Assembly: GCA_013619105.1 (NCBI GenBank)
Contig: JABXKU010000018.1
Location: 1-38,548, forward strand
From: Desulfuromonadales bacterium
GTDB taxonomy: Bacteria > Desulfobacterota > Desulfuromonadia > Desulfuromonadales > Syntrophotaleaceae
Reading direction: 5' to 3'
DNA: 38,548 nucleotides
The first letter of the stretch is position 1, and each line of letters starts with the position of its first letter. The position numbers and the translations under genes are program-made. This document shows, in pieces, positions 7,807-15,540 of the stretch. The notes under the pieces are model-generated. The model searched no databases and had not been told where the DNA came from. It saw nothing but the letters and a program-made list of their open reading frames with translations.

Positions 7807-8076
7807 TTAAATAGGATTGCCACTTTCGCAGCCATAGCTCCCCGAAAGCGTCCCCTCTAACCCCTGACACCCTGTCCCGCAAGAGAAACCAGGCAGACAG
7901 GTGCAACTTCTGCTGGGGCTTGCTTCACCGGAGCTAGCTATCACCTGCGGGTTTAAAACTTCTCCACAAATCACCTCTCCGGGATCCTTAGCCAAGCGAT
8001 CAGCCAATGCCGCATCCTCTTGAGATTTGTCCTTAATCTCTTTTGCTTTAGCGATTAATTTGTCTTAGTCGGCCAT
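7807..8076 (-). other. Cys-rich ORF resembling a RiPP precursor, N-terminus interrupted by a stop
   Basis: Minus-strand reading from the ATG at 8076 gives MAD, a TAA stop (8065-8067), then DKLIAKAKEIKDKSQEDAAL and LADRLAKDPGEVICGEVLNP. That is a charged helical leader of the NHLP/Nif11 style. A small-residue stretch and a tail with six cysteines (CTCLPGFSCGTGC, later SYGCESG) follow, ending at 7807. A TTG at 8007 with an AGAGGA site 7-8 nt upstream could start a 66-residue version. No modifying enzyme, protease or transporter lies nearby, so this is either a relic or a chance ORF. Both the leader resemblance and the function are inference. Confidence 0.35.
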
Positions 8077-8543
8077 GTCATTTTGAAGTGGCTACACTAT
8101 CCCCCTCCAATATATTTCGCATATCACACCCCAACCACACCCCCAGTTCGGTCGAGGTGGCTTCACTCCATTCCTTAACTGTTAGATGCCGGATGCAAAC
8201 CGGTATGTGATGATGATTCACTCTTGCCAAGTGCCCCTCTCATTACCAGTCCGATAAAATGTGCCTATAAGCCGTTTTTAAGGGTCTTTTGGGATGCAAA
8301 GTCATGCGCTTTCAACATATTGGCTTGGTCCAACCCTAAGGAGCAAGCATTCTCTCTCTCTTCGCTGCCCTTTTCAACCTCAGGTTGTTCGTGCATACGA
8401 CCCAATAACTAACGAGGGAGCAGATCTACGCATTTGTGTTTGTCACATGCGTGGGTCTGCCCCCTCAATTATCTTTCGATTGTTTAGGTTGCATAGTGGT
8501 TTATTTCTGACCTTGAGTCGCTTTCGTCTAAAAGTGGTTAGGG
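8077..8543. other. Gene-free interval with REP-like hairpin
   Basis: The 467 bp contain no ORF with a credible ribosome site or recognisable product. The one structured element is the hairpin at 8414-8466. Confidence 0.55.
8414..8466. repeat. REP-like palindrome 2
   Basis: Arms of 20 nt (8414-8433 and 8447-8466) pair at about 17 positions around a 13-nt loop. The CAGATCTACGCA half-site is shared with the palindrome at 5256-5291, which suggests the same repeat family. Confidence 0.55.
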
Positions 8544-8912
<369 letters not shown>

Positions 8913-9166
8913 CTATTAAATTTACGCTGTTACCCTTCGACAGAAACAGGCGAGGGTAATGGGGCTGTTATTAATCTCCATCTGTCAGCTTGCCCGTTGC
9001 CACCCGGTATCCATGTCGGCTGGCTGGTGATTTATAGGAACTTGCTACATGGCTTTATACTAGACCGGCAGATGTTCGTACGAGTCAGTGGCGTCACTGG
9101 CGTGCAAGATTGAAACCTAGCACCATCACTGCATGATTCTCCTCGTTTTACTCCTGCGGCGCCAGA

Positions 9167-9592
9167 TCACTCCGATCCACGTTTTACCGTGAGCGGCAAT
9201 TCGGCGGTGCCCGCGTAAAAAACGATGATGTCCGCCGTTTCTGTCCCTTCGTTCCTGCCGTAGTGCCACTTGTCCACCACTTCGATGATCGAGTCTCCAG
9301 CCTTAAGCCGCAGGGTCTGGTTTTTTTCGGTGATGACGGTCAGGGCGCCGCTGATCAGCACCCCAGCATTGATCACAGAGTGCTTGTGCATCGGCAGCGT
9401 CGTGCCGGGGGGGATGCTAATGCGCAGGATAGTCACTTGCGGTTGGCCCTGAGGATAAGCCGGCAGCGAGGATCCCTCCCAGCTGGCGCTGCCCTTGGCC
9501 AGGGTCTCCACCACGACCCCAGATTTTTCCAGGGCGCATACGGGGGTGGAGAGGAAGACGAGCAACAAAAGGGTTGTCAGCAGTCGGACCAT
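9167..9592 (-). CDS. Secreted cupin-domain protein
   Basis: A 141-residue protein with a signal peptide cleaved near residue 20 (STPVCA). The single cupin domain shows both motifs: PPGTTLPMHKHSVINAGVLISG for motif 1 and KAGDSIIEVVDKWHYGRNEG for motif 2. The two histidines of HKH and the later WHYGRN His are plausible metal ligands. It is therefore a periplasmic small beta-barrel protein of unknown substrate. The AAGGAG ribosome site lies 7 nt before the ATG. An IS element is inserted about 120 bp upstream of its start, at 9714, and may have displaced its promoter. Confidence 0.8.
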   Translation of the reverse strand: MVRLLTTLLLLVFLSTPVCALEKSGVVVETLAKGSASWEGSSLPAYPQGQPQVTILRISIPPGTTLPMHKHSVINAGVLISGALTVITEKNQTLRLKAGDSIIEVVDKWHYGRNEGTETADIIVFYAGTAELPLTVKRGSE

Positions 9593-9705
9593 GATTGTTC
9601 TCCTTCATTGAAATGAAGTAACCGGATGGCAGAGTTTACACGCTGCCGCTATCCGTATACGGGCCAGCGGAGTCTGGCTTGCCAGATTGCAAGTTTTTCG
9701 GAAAA

Positions 9706-9713
9706 ATCTTTTT
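9706..9713. repeat. IS target-site duplication, left copy
   Basis: ATCTTTTT directly abuts the left inverted repeat and is repeated exactly at 10451-10458. An 8-bp duplication is typical for IS1595. Confidence 0.92.
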
Positions 9714-10450
9714 GGGTCATGACTAGTTTAGCTATGCTTGAGAGGTGCTAAGCTATTGTCATGACTATGAAAAACAAGTACGCAAAAAGGGCGCACATTT
9801 CTGAACGTAAATTTCAGCAACTTGTCCGCTTGTTTGCCGCAGGTCTTGAGGCATCCCAGATCGCTAACTTGACTGGCTTGAATCGCAATACAGTCAATCG
9901 CTATCTAACAAAAACCAGGCAACGTCTGGCTGAGTATTGCAATACTCAATCTCCTTATTCAGGAGAAATCGAAGTTGACGAATCGTTCTTCGGTGCACGT
10001 CGCGTCAAGGGCAAAAGAGGCCGTGGTGCAGGCGGTAAAACGATCGTATTTGGCATCTTTCAAAGGAACGGACATGTCTATACAGAGATCGTTCCAGATT
10101 GCTCCAAAGCCACATTACAAGCGGTTATACGCGGCAAGGTAGAGCTTGAAAGCATTATCTACTCCGACGGCTGGCGTGGCTATAACGGCCTGGTCGATGT
10201 TGGTTATGGAAAGCACCTTCGTGTTGATCATGGCAAGGATGAATTTGCCAAAGGTCGTAACCATATTAACGGAATTGAAGGCTTTTGGGGCCACGCAAAA
10301 ACACGGCTCGTTCGCTTCCGTGGTATGTCACCAAACACCTTCAACTTGCATCTAAAAGAATGTGAGTTTAGATTCAATCATAGAGGCTGGGATCTATGTC
10401 GTTTGATCCTTAGTATTTTGCGAAATCAACCTCTAAACTAGTCATGACCC
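9714..10450 (+). mobile_element. Complete IS1595-family insertion sequence (ISXO2/IS1016-like)
   Basis: The 737-bp element is bounded by perfect 18-bp terminal inverted repeats (GGGTCATGACTAGTTTAG at 9714-9731 and its complement at 10433-10450) and flanked by the exact 8-bp duplication ATCTTTTT. It carries one intact transposase. Perfect ends and duplication indicate a recent insertion that has probably not decayed. It lies between the cupin gene and the DUF3300 gene. Confidence 0.95.
9761..10441 (+). CDS. IS1595-family transposase
   Basis: The 226-residue DDE-type enzyme cuts and rejoins the IS ends. An N-terminal helix-turn-helix (LEASQIANLTGLNRNTVNRYL, residues 29-49) is followed by the catalytic core: D73 in EVDESFFG, D136 in YSDGWRGY, and the HINGIEGFWGHAK motif around residues 168-180. 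In IS1595 transposases this last motif supplies the third catalytic residue, often Asn instead of Glu. The start could be ATG 9761 or the ATG at 9767. The stop overlaps the right inverted repeat, as usual in compact IS elements. No frameshift or damage is visible. Confidence 0.93.
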   Translation: MTMKNKYAKRAHISERKFQQLVRLFAAGLEASQIANLTGLNRNTVNRYLTKTRQRLAEYCNTQSPYSGEIEVDESFFGARRVKGKRGRGAGGKTIVFGIFQRNGHVYTEIVPDCSKATLQAVIRGKVELESIIYSDGWRGYNGLVDVGYGKHLRVDHGKDEFAKGRNHINGIEGFWGHAKTRLVRFRGMSPNTFNLHLKECEFRFNHRGWDLCRLILSILRNQPLN

Positions 10451-10458
10451 ATCTTTTT
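10451..10458. repeat. IS target-site duplication, right copy
   Basis: Exact repeat of ATCTTTTT at 9706-9713. Confidence 0.92.
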
Positions 10459-10799
10459 TTATGTAGCACAGGCCTGAGGGTCAGAACTTTCCGTGCAATA
10501 ACCCTACTATTCGTTCTTCCCCTGCACACCCATTCCAACAAACACCACCTAATTAAACGGCAGCCAATGTACAGGAGACAACACGGCTGGTCAAGGTTGA
10601 GAACACCCACAAGCATTGACTATTTGGCCAACCTCTCTGATGCGCAAAAGGGGGAAATTTAACCCCCAGCGTAAACCTTCCCGCCAATAGTCCGTCCTAA
10701 ACACAAGAACGGCAAGGCTGATGTTTTGCCTCAATCACCCGGCAGGTTCATACTTAAAGCAAGACCGGGCCACGCCGTACCGGCTTTTAGGAGGTCGTC
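10459..10799. other. Gene-free interval upstream of DUF3300 gene
   Basis: A 341-bp gap with no convincing gene. A GGGGG/CCCCC mini-hairpin lies at 10650-10667. Promoter elements for the downstream gene pair are presumably here but none is clear. Confidence 0.5.
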
Positions 10800-12344
10800 A
10801 TGAAGGCAGCAACCATCTATCAATTTGCCATTGGACTGTTCATCACGTGTTTGCTTGTTTTCGGCTTTGCCTTGTTACCGACTCAAGTTAAGGCGCAGGA
10901 CGACGAAACGGTGGAAGCGTCCGCTACCTACAGCCGCGAGGAACTGGCCCAGATGCTGGCGCCTATCGCCCTGTATCCCGATACGCTGTTGTCGCAGATT
11001 TTGATGGCGTCAACTTATCCCATCGAGGTGATAGAAGCCGACCGCTGGCGCAACAAAAACTCACACTTGCAGGACGAAGCCCTTGATGAGGCCCTGGCGG
11101 CGGAGTACTGGGAGCCGAGCGTCAAGGCGATTTGTCATTTTCCGGATATTCTGGCCCTGATGAGCGAGCGAATCAGCGAAACCACCAACCTGGGTAACGC
11201 CTTTCTGGCTCAAGAAGCGCAAGTCATGGACACGGTTCAGGAACTACGGGCCGCCGCTCGCGCCCAGGGCAACTTGGCCAGCAACAACCGGCAGACGGTG
11301 GTGGTCGAAAAAGAGACCATCATCATTCAACCAGCAGACCCCCGCATCATCTATGTACCGTATTATGATCCCTACACCATCTATGGCCGCTGGTGGTACC
11401 CAGCCTATTCACCTTGGCACTGGGGACCGCCTGGGGCAAGCATCGGCTTGGGTATCGGTTACTGGCCGGGCTTCTATTTCAGTTTCAACTTCGGCAATTG
11501 GAGCTATTTCAACTGGCACCAGCATTATGTTCACATCGATGTGCATAAACGGCCGCGCTATGTTCGCCATGACCGTTGGCACGCCCGTCCCGGTCGCTGG
11601 CAGCACGCGCCGGTGCACCGGCGCGGGGTCGCCTATCGCGATAACCGCACCGCACGCAAATACGGCCAGGCCCCCCGCGCTGTTCAGTACCGCCGGGACA
11701 CCCGAGGTTTTCCGCAGCGTCAAGAACTGAATCGTAATGGTCGCAGCATCGACCGTAATCGACTGGATCGCCAGAGGATTGATCGCCACCGCGTCGAGGG
11801 AACGACTCAAACTCGGCAGCGGCTTGACACGCAACGGCAGAGGTCTAAAGTTACTGAGCGCAATCGGCAAAAACGAACCCAAACTGAAGCCAACCGGTCG
11901 ATACGGACCCAAATTGAGCAGGACAGGCAACAACGGGATAAAATCACTACTGAAACTCGGCAGCAACGGCGGATTGACCGCAGCCAACCGAAGGTAACTC
12001 GAAACAAAGCCAAACAGCCGCAAAAGGTGAGAGTTGAAAGAAAGCGCACGACGCAGCAACCGGCCGTGCGGACTCAGTCGAAACAACGACGGGTTGAGCG
12101 GGCAACCCCCAAGCGACAGGTTAAGCGAGTAGCACCCAAGCAACGGGTCGAGCAGTCAGCGCCCCAACAACGGGTAAAACGCCAACAGCGTGACAATGCA
12201 TTTAACCGAGTCGATCAGGGCATCAAAGAGCGTCGATCAAGTGAACGAGGTCGCAGCAGCGTGCAAGGCCGACCCGGAAATACCCGTAGCAATCGCGATA
12301 CGAGAGGCAGCACGCCTAATTACCGGGATCGCAGCAGACGTTAA
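10800..12344 (+). CDS. DUF3300 envelope protein with basic repetitive tail
   Basis: The 514-residue protein has an N-terminal signal sequence (residues 1-32, ending VKAQ), then the DUF3300 domain: YSREELAQMLAPIALYPDTLLSQILMAST, YPIEVIEADRW, and the aromatic PADPRIIYVPYYDPYTIYGRWWYP region to about residue 205. The last 230 residues are low complexity and very rich in Arg and Gln, with recurring QRVER/RVKR/QRRIDR units; they look disordered and strongly basic. AGGAGG precedes the ATG by 6 nt. It is followed 35 bp later by a DUF2950 lipoprotein; these two families are often neighbours in proteobacteria. The tail could bind nucleic acid, polyanion or surface polymer, but that is inference. Function is unknown. 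Confidence 0.88.
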   Translation: MKAATIYQFAIGLFITCLLVFGFALLPTQVKAQDDETVEASATYSREELAQMLAPIALYPDTLLSQILMASTYPIEVIEADRWRNKNSHLQDEALDEALAAEYWEPSVKAICHFPDILALMSERISETTNLGNAFLAQEAQVMDTVQELRAAARAQGNLASNNRQTVVVEKETIIIQPADPRIIYVPYYDPYTIYGRWWYPAYSPWHWGPPGASIGLGIGYWPGFYFSFNFGNWSYFNWHQHYVHIDVHKRPRYVRHDRWHARPGRWQHAPVHRRGVAYRDNRTARKYGQAPRAVQYRRDTRGFPQRQELNRNGRSIDRNRLDRQRIDRHRVEGTTQTRQRLDTQRQRSKVTERNRQKRTQTEANRSIRTQIEQDRQQRDKITTETRQQRRIDRSQPKVTRNKAKQPQKVRVERKRTTQQPAVRTQSKQRRVERATPKRQVKRVAPKQRVEQSAPQQRVKRQQRDNAFNRVDQGIKERRSSERGRSSVQGRPGNTRSNRDTRGSTPNYRDRSRR

Positions 12345-12379
12345 GCCCGCAAAATAAAACACCAGTGAAAGGGACACCC

Positions 12380-13333
12380 ATGAGGTTGCCGAAAGAACAT
12401 AGACAGAAGATGCTGCGCTGGTTTCTCGGGGCAGCGGCACTGATCACCGCCCTGGCCGGCTGCCATATGCCGAACCAGAAACCGGCGGACCAGCAGGGCT
12501 TCGCCTCGCCGCAGCAGGCAGTAGCCGCCCTGGTCGGGGCGGTGCAAAACGACGACGATAGCGTTTTACTGACGATCCTCGGCCCCGAGGCGCAGGACCT
12601 GATCTCTTCCGGCGACCCGGTGGCTGACCGGAACAGCCGAGCGCGTTTTTTAGAAGTTTTTGGCGAGAGGCACCGCCTTGAGCAGAAAGAGGAAGAACTG
12701 GCAGTGCTTCTCCTCGGCAACAAGGATTATCCCTTTCCGATTCCCATTCGGCGTCACCGTGACGCCTGGGCTTTCGATACTGGGGCGGGGCGGGAAGAAA
12801 TTCTCAGCCGGCGAATCGGTCGCAACGAGCTGCATACCATGGAGGTGATGCGGGCCTATACAACAGCTCAACGAGACTATGCCAGCAGAAAACATAGCGG
12901 AGACAACCCGACATTTGCTCAGCAATTGACAAGCAGCGAAGGTCAGAAAGACGGTCTCTATTGGCCGGTGACGGAAGTTGAGCAGGAGAGCCCCTTTGGG
13001 CCGTTGATCGCACGGGCCAGCGAAGAAGGCTATACGGGCGGTCTGGATGAGGACCCACCGGAACCCTTCCACGGCTATTTTTTCAAGATTCTCAAGGCCC
13101 AAGGTACCCATGCCAACGGAGGTGCTTTTAACTACGTGGCCGGGGGAAGGATGGTGCTCGGCTTCGCCCTGGTCGCTTACCCCGCCAAGTACGAGGCTTC
13201 GGGGATCATGACCTTTATCGTCAATCAAGAAGGGGTGATTTATGAAAAGGACCTGGGAGAGGATACCGACGATGAGGCTCTGTCCATGATCGATTTTGAC
13301 CCCGACGAGAGCTGGCAGAAACACGAAGATTGA
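12380..13333 (+). CDS. DUF2950 lipoprotein
   Basis: The 317-residue product has a lipobox ending at residue 28 (ITALAGC) and the DUF2950 domain: FASPQQAVAALVGAVQNDD near the start, GDPVADRNSRARF, AGREEILSRRIGRNELHTMEVMRAY, then EPFHGYFFKILKAQG and FALVAYPAKYEASGIMTFIVNQEGVIYEKDLG near the end. I use the ATG at 12380, with AAGGGA about 7 nt upstream, instead of the GTG at 12365. It forms a probable operon with the DUF3300 gene. The role of this family is unknown, although the pairing suggests a shared envelope function. A terminator follows at 13371-13408. Confidence 0.88.
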   Translation: MRLPKEHRQKMLRWFLGAAALITALAGCHMPNQKPADQQGFASPQQAVAALVGAVQNDDDSVLLTILGPEAQDLISSGDPVADRNSRARFLEVFGERHRLEQKEEELAVLLLGNKDYPFPIPIRRHRDAWAFDTGAGREEILSRRIGRNELHTMEVMRAYTTAQRDYASRKHSGDNPTFAQQLTSSEGQKDGLYWPVTEVEQESPFGPLIARASEEGYTGGLDEDPPEPFHGYFFKILKAQGTHANGGAFNYVAGGRMVLGFALVAYPAKYEASGIMTFIVNQEGVIYEKDLGEDTDDEALSMIDFDPDESWQKHED

Positions 13334-13370
13334 GATCAGATAGCTTTCATAACGGCAGATCACGACAAAC

Positions 13371-13408
13371 AAAAGGCTTTCCCATTAAGTAAAGAGGGAA
13401 GGCCTTTT
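13371..13408 (+). terminator. Terminator after the DUF3300/DUF2950 pair
   Basis: A 13-bp stem with one mismatch (AAAAGGCTTTCCC / GGGAAGGCCTTTT) and a 12-nt loop ends in a T-run. It lies 37 nt after the DUF2950 stop. Confidence 0.8.
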
Positions 13409-13897
13409 ATTTGTCCACAACTTGCGTTTCCACTGGGTTAATGCACCTACGCATTGGAGATCAATTCAATCAAAGACTACAGCCCAAGACGTTCCTGACC
13501 TCCCACACTCTGACTAAATCCTTGATCCAACTTGACGAAAATTATGGCATTACAAACATGAAACACAGTTAGAAAGAAATATATTGCAAGATACGCAATT
13601 TTTATTTCGCAATAAAACACACAACACACTGTAAAATAAAAAGAAATCAATAAACAACCACAAGTTAATAAAATCTAGATAGCTAGTTGAATACTTTAAG
13701 AGGTTTTGGTAATCTGCTTGGCCCCTCTCGCAAAGCAACCTATTTGGTAAGGCTAGCTTACCACCCTAGCTTAGAGAGTCTGAGAAATGGAGTAGGCCAG
13801 TACCCTTTTGTACACATTGAATTCATTTTTAAATATAAGCCGCCATAGAGGTGGCTTTTTAATTGGGTAACTACCCTTATTTGAGGAGGAAAGATTT
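13409..13897. other. AT-rich gene-free interval
   Basis: The 489 bp are markedly more AT-rich than the flanking genes and carry no credible gene. A hairpin with arms AAGCCGCC and GGTGGCTT (13837-13857) followed by TTT lies 27 nt before the TraT ribosome site and could be a terminator or leader attenuator. Confidence 0.5.
13837..13860 (+). terminator. Hairpin just upstream of the TraT gene
   Basis: The stem AAGCCGCC / GGTGGCTT with a 5-nt loop is followed by TTT. Its place between the gap and the traT ribosome site makes it either a read-through terminator or an attenuator; the sequence does not decide. Confidence 0.5.
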
Positions 13898-14656
13898 TTG
13901 AAAAAAATGCATTTTAAAGAATTCGCTGTAGCACTGGTTATTTTAATGGCAATCGTACTATCTGGTTGTTCATCCGGAGTTCGCGCCATAAAATCCAAAG
14001 ATCTTAAGGTCGTAGCCAAGATGTCGGACACCATATTTCTAGACGCTGAAGTTCTGACCGAAGAGCCGACTATCTTTGTAAGGGTCGCCAATACTAGCGA
14101 CTTTCAGGACATTGACTTTAGCAATCTACTTAAAACACGCTTGGAGACTATGGGCTACACTGTCACTCGCAAGGCCAGGGAAGCCACCTATCATGTGCAG
14201 GCGAATTTACTGTACATGGGGGAATCGAAGGAGGGCATGGATCCTGAAGCCATCCTGGCCGGAGGATTTGGCGGCGGCGCTCTCGGCGCAACGATTGCTG
14301 GCCTCACCGGCAGCACCTTCCGCGGAGGCCTAGGCGCTGGCCTTATCACCGGTGCTGCAGTTGCCGGAGGCGAGGCCTTGGTGGGTGGCTTCTTCCATAT
14401 TGATGAATACTTTGGCCTGTGTGATGTACAGATTAAAGAGGCCGTTGAAGGGGGAGTGACTGGCACCCAGGTAGCCCAAATGCAAGATGGCGCTAGCACC
14501 ACCCTGCAAACCACTCGGAACATCGAACGCTCTCGCCAGGAATATCGGACGCGCGTCATGGTTAAAGCAAAACAAACTCGAATGGACAAAATGGAAGCAT
14601 GTAATATTATTGCAATCCGTCTGGCTAACCAGATTTCAGGAATGTTCAGGCTCTAA
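13898..14656 (+). CDS. traT: TraT-family outer-membrane lipoprotein
   Basis: TraT of F-like plasmids is an outer-membrane lipoprotein that mediates surface exclusion and serum resistance. The 252-residue product has a lipobox (LSGC, Cys24) and TraT hallmarks: KSKDLKVVAKMSDTIFLD, PTIFVRVANTSDFQDIDF, TYHVQANLLYMGESKE, a Gly/Ala-rich hydrophobic segment (residues 122-170), and CDVQIKEAV with a C-terminal YRTRVMVKAKQTRM segment. The start is TTG at 13898 with GAGGAGGA 7 nt upstream; the ATG at 13907 is too far from that site. No tra, mob or replication gene lies in the window, so it is an orphan chromosomal homologue and an exclusion role is unproven. A strong terminator follows. Confidence 0.85.
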   Translation: MKKMHFKEFAVALVILMAIVLSGCSSGVRAIKSKDLKVVAKMSDTIFLDAEVLTEEPTIFVRVANTSDFQDIDFSNLLKTRLETMGYTVTRKAREATYHVQANLLYMGESKEGMDPEAILAGGFGGGALGATIAGLTGSTFRGGLGAGLITGAAVAGGEALVGGFFHIDEYFGLCDVQIKEAVEGGVTGTQVAQMQDGASTTLQTTRNIERSRQEYRTRVMVKAKQTRMDKMEACNIIAIRLANQISGMFRL

Positions 14657-14687
14657 AGAAATTTTAACAAAAACACCACACCCACCC

Positions 14688-14723
14688 AGTCCAGCGTTCT
14701 CTTTTTAGGGCGCTGGACTTTTT
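14688..14723 (+). terminator. Terminator after traT
   Basis: A perfect 9-bp stem, AGTCCAGCG / CGCTGGACT, with a 14-nt loop and a TTTTT run, begins 32 nt after the traT stop. Confidence 0.88.
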
Positions 14724-14830
14724 AATTGAACTGCCACCTAAATCCATCATATTTCCTACGGCCAAAAGAAAGCATCCCCAGTAGTTAAAGATAGTTAGCA
14801 GATGATCTGTAGATGAAACATAAGACAAAG

Positions 14831-14866
14831 AAACCCCCGCCTGTGTAATACAGCGGGGGTTTTTAT
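14831..14866. terminator. GC-rich terminator between traT and the efflux operon
   Basis: The stem AAACCCCCGC / GCGGGGGTTT is extended by CTG/CAG with a single bulge. The T-run is best on the plus strand, but the flank also gives a weaker run on the minus strand. It lies 41 nt beyond the end of the TetR gene, so it may close the efflux operon. Confidence 0.75.
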
Positions 14867-14906
14867 TTGTCTTGAGCTTGGGACTGGAACTCTATCCTGT
14901 TTCGAT

Positions 14907-15518
14907 TCAGGGCTGCAGACTTTTCAAAAAATCGCCAATCAGAGTACCGCCCTGTTCAGTAAGAGAAAAGGCCTCACTGTCCATCAGCCAGGTATGCAGC
15001 AGGCCGACCATCAAGGCGCGCAGAGCCAGGGCAGCCTGGGTGCAGTCAACATCGGCGCGCACCTGACCCGCTTTCTGCAGCCGCCGCAGATCATCCTCGT
15101 CCTTTTGCTGGCGGCGACGAAGCTTGTTCTGGTACTGCTCCTTTACTGGTAGCAATTCATCGGTGAATTCGGTACGGAAAAAAACCGTTTCGAAATAATT
15201 TCGAAAACGCTGATCCTGTTCCAGCTGACGAAAATAGCGCAGCAGCCCGTCCTGGATATCGGCCAGGAAATCGACGGGCAGTTGTAGAAGATCCTCCAAG
15301 CGGATACCGGCTGACCCCTCGATCTCTTCCTTAAGCCCGATAAACAGATCGACTTTGTCCTTGAAGTGCCAGTAGATGGCGCCCCGGGTCACCCCGGCCT
15401 TACGAGCGATCTGATCCAGGGTAGTGCGGGAAAAGCCCCGCTCGTGAAACAGTTCCAGGGCAGCGTTGAGAATATCGAGCCGTGTCTGTTCGGCTTCGGC
15501 TTTAGTTTTGCGGGCCAT
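14907..15518 (-). CDS. TetR/AcrR-family repressor of the adjacent efflux operon
   Basis: The 203-residue protein has the TetR helix-turn-helix at residues 27-55 (RTTLDQIARKAGVTRGAIYWHFKDK), highly similar to AcrR and TtgR, and a C-terminal ligand/dimer domain of normal length. The ATG at 15518 follows an AAGGAG site by 8 nt; the frame remains open to 15569 but there it overlaps the pump gene. It is the last gene of the four-gene operon, 22 nt after the pump stop, an arrangement that gives autoregulation. The operator is most likely the palindrome at 21334-21353. Ligand specificity is unknown, but lipophilic drugs or solvents are usual for AcrR relatives. Confidence 0.93.
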   Translation of the reverse strand: MARKTKAEAEQTRLDILNAALELFHERGFSRTTLDQIARKAGVTRGAIYWHFKDKVDLFIGLKEEIEGSAGIRLEDLLQLPVDFLADIQDGLLRYFRQLEQDQRFRNYFETVFFRTEFTDELLPVKEQYQNKLRRRQQKDEDDLRRLQKAGQVRADVDCTQAALALRALMVGLLHTWLMDSEAFSLTEQGGTLIGDFLKSLQP

Positions 15519-15540
15519 CAGCGAATCTCCTTTTGCAACA

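Noticed and set aside
8224-8412. 62-residue plus-strand ORF in the 8.1-8.5 kb gap
   Set aside because: It has no ribosome site and no resemblance to any family, and its codon use is poor.
11409-12143. Antisense open frame opposite the DUF3300 gene
   Set aside because: It is a low-complexity mirror of the Arg/Gln-rich tail and has no start signal.
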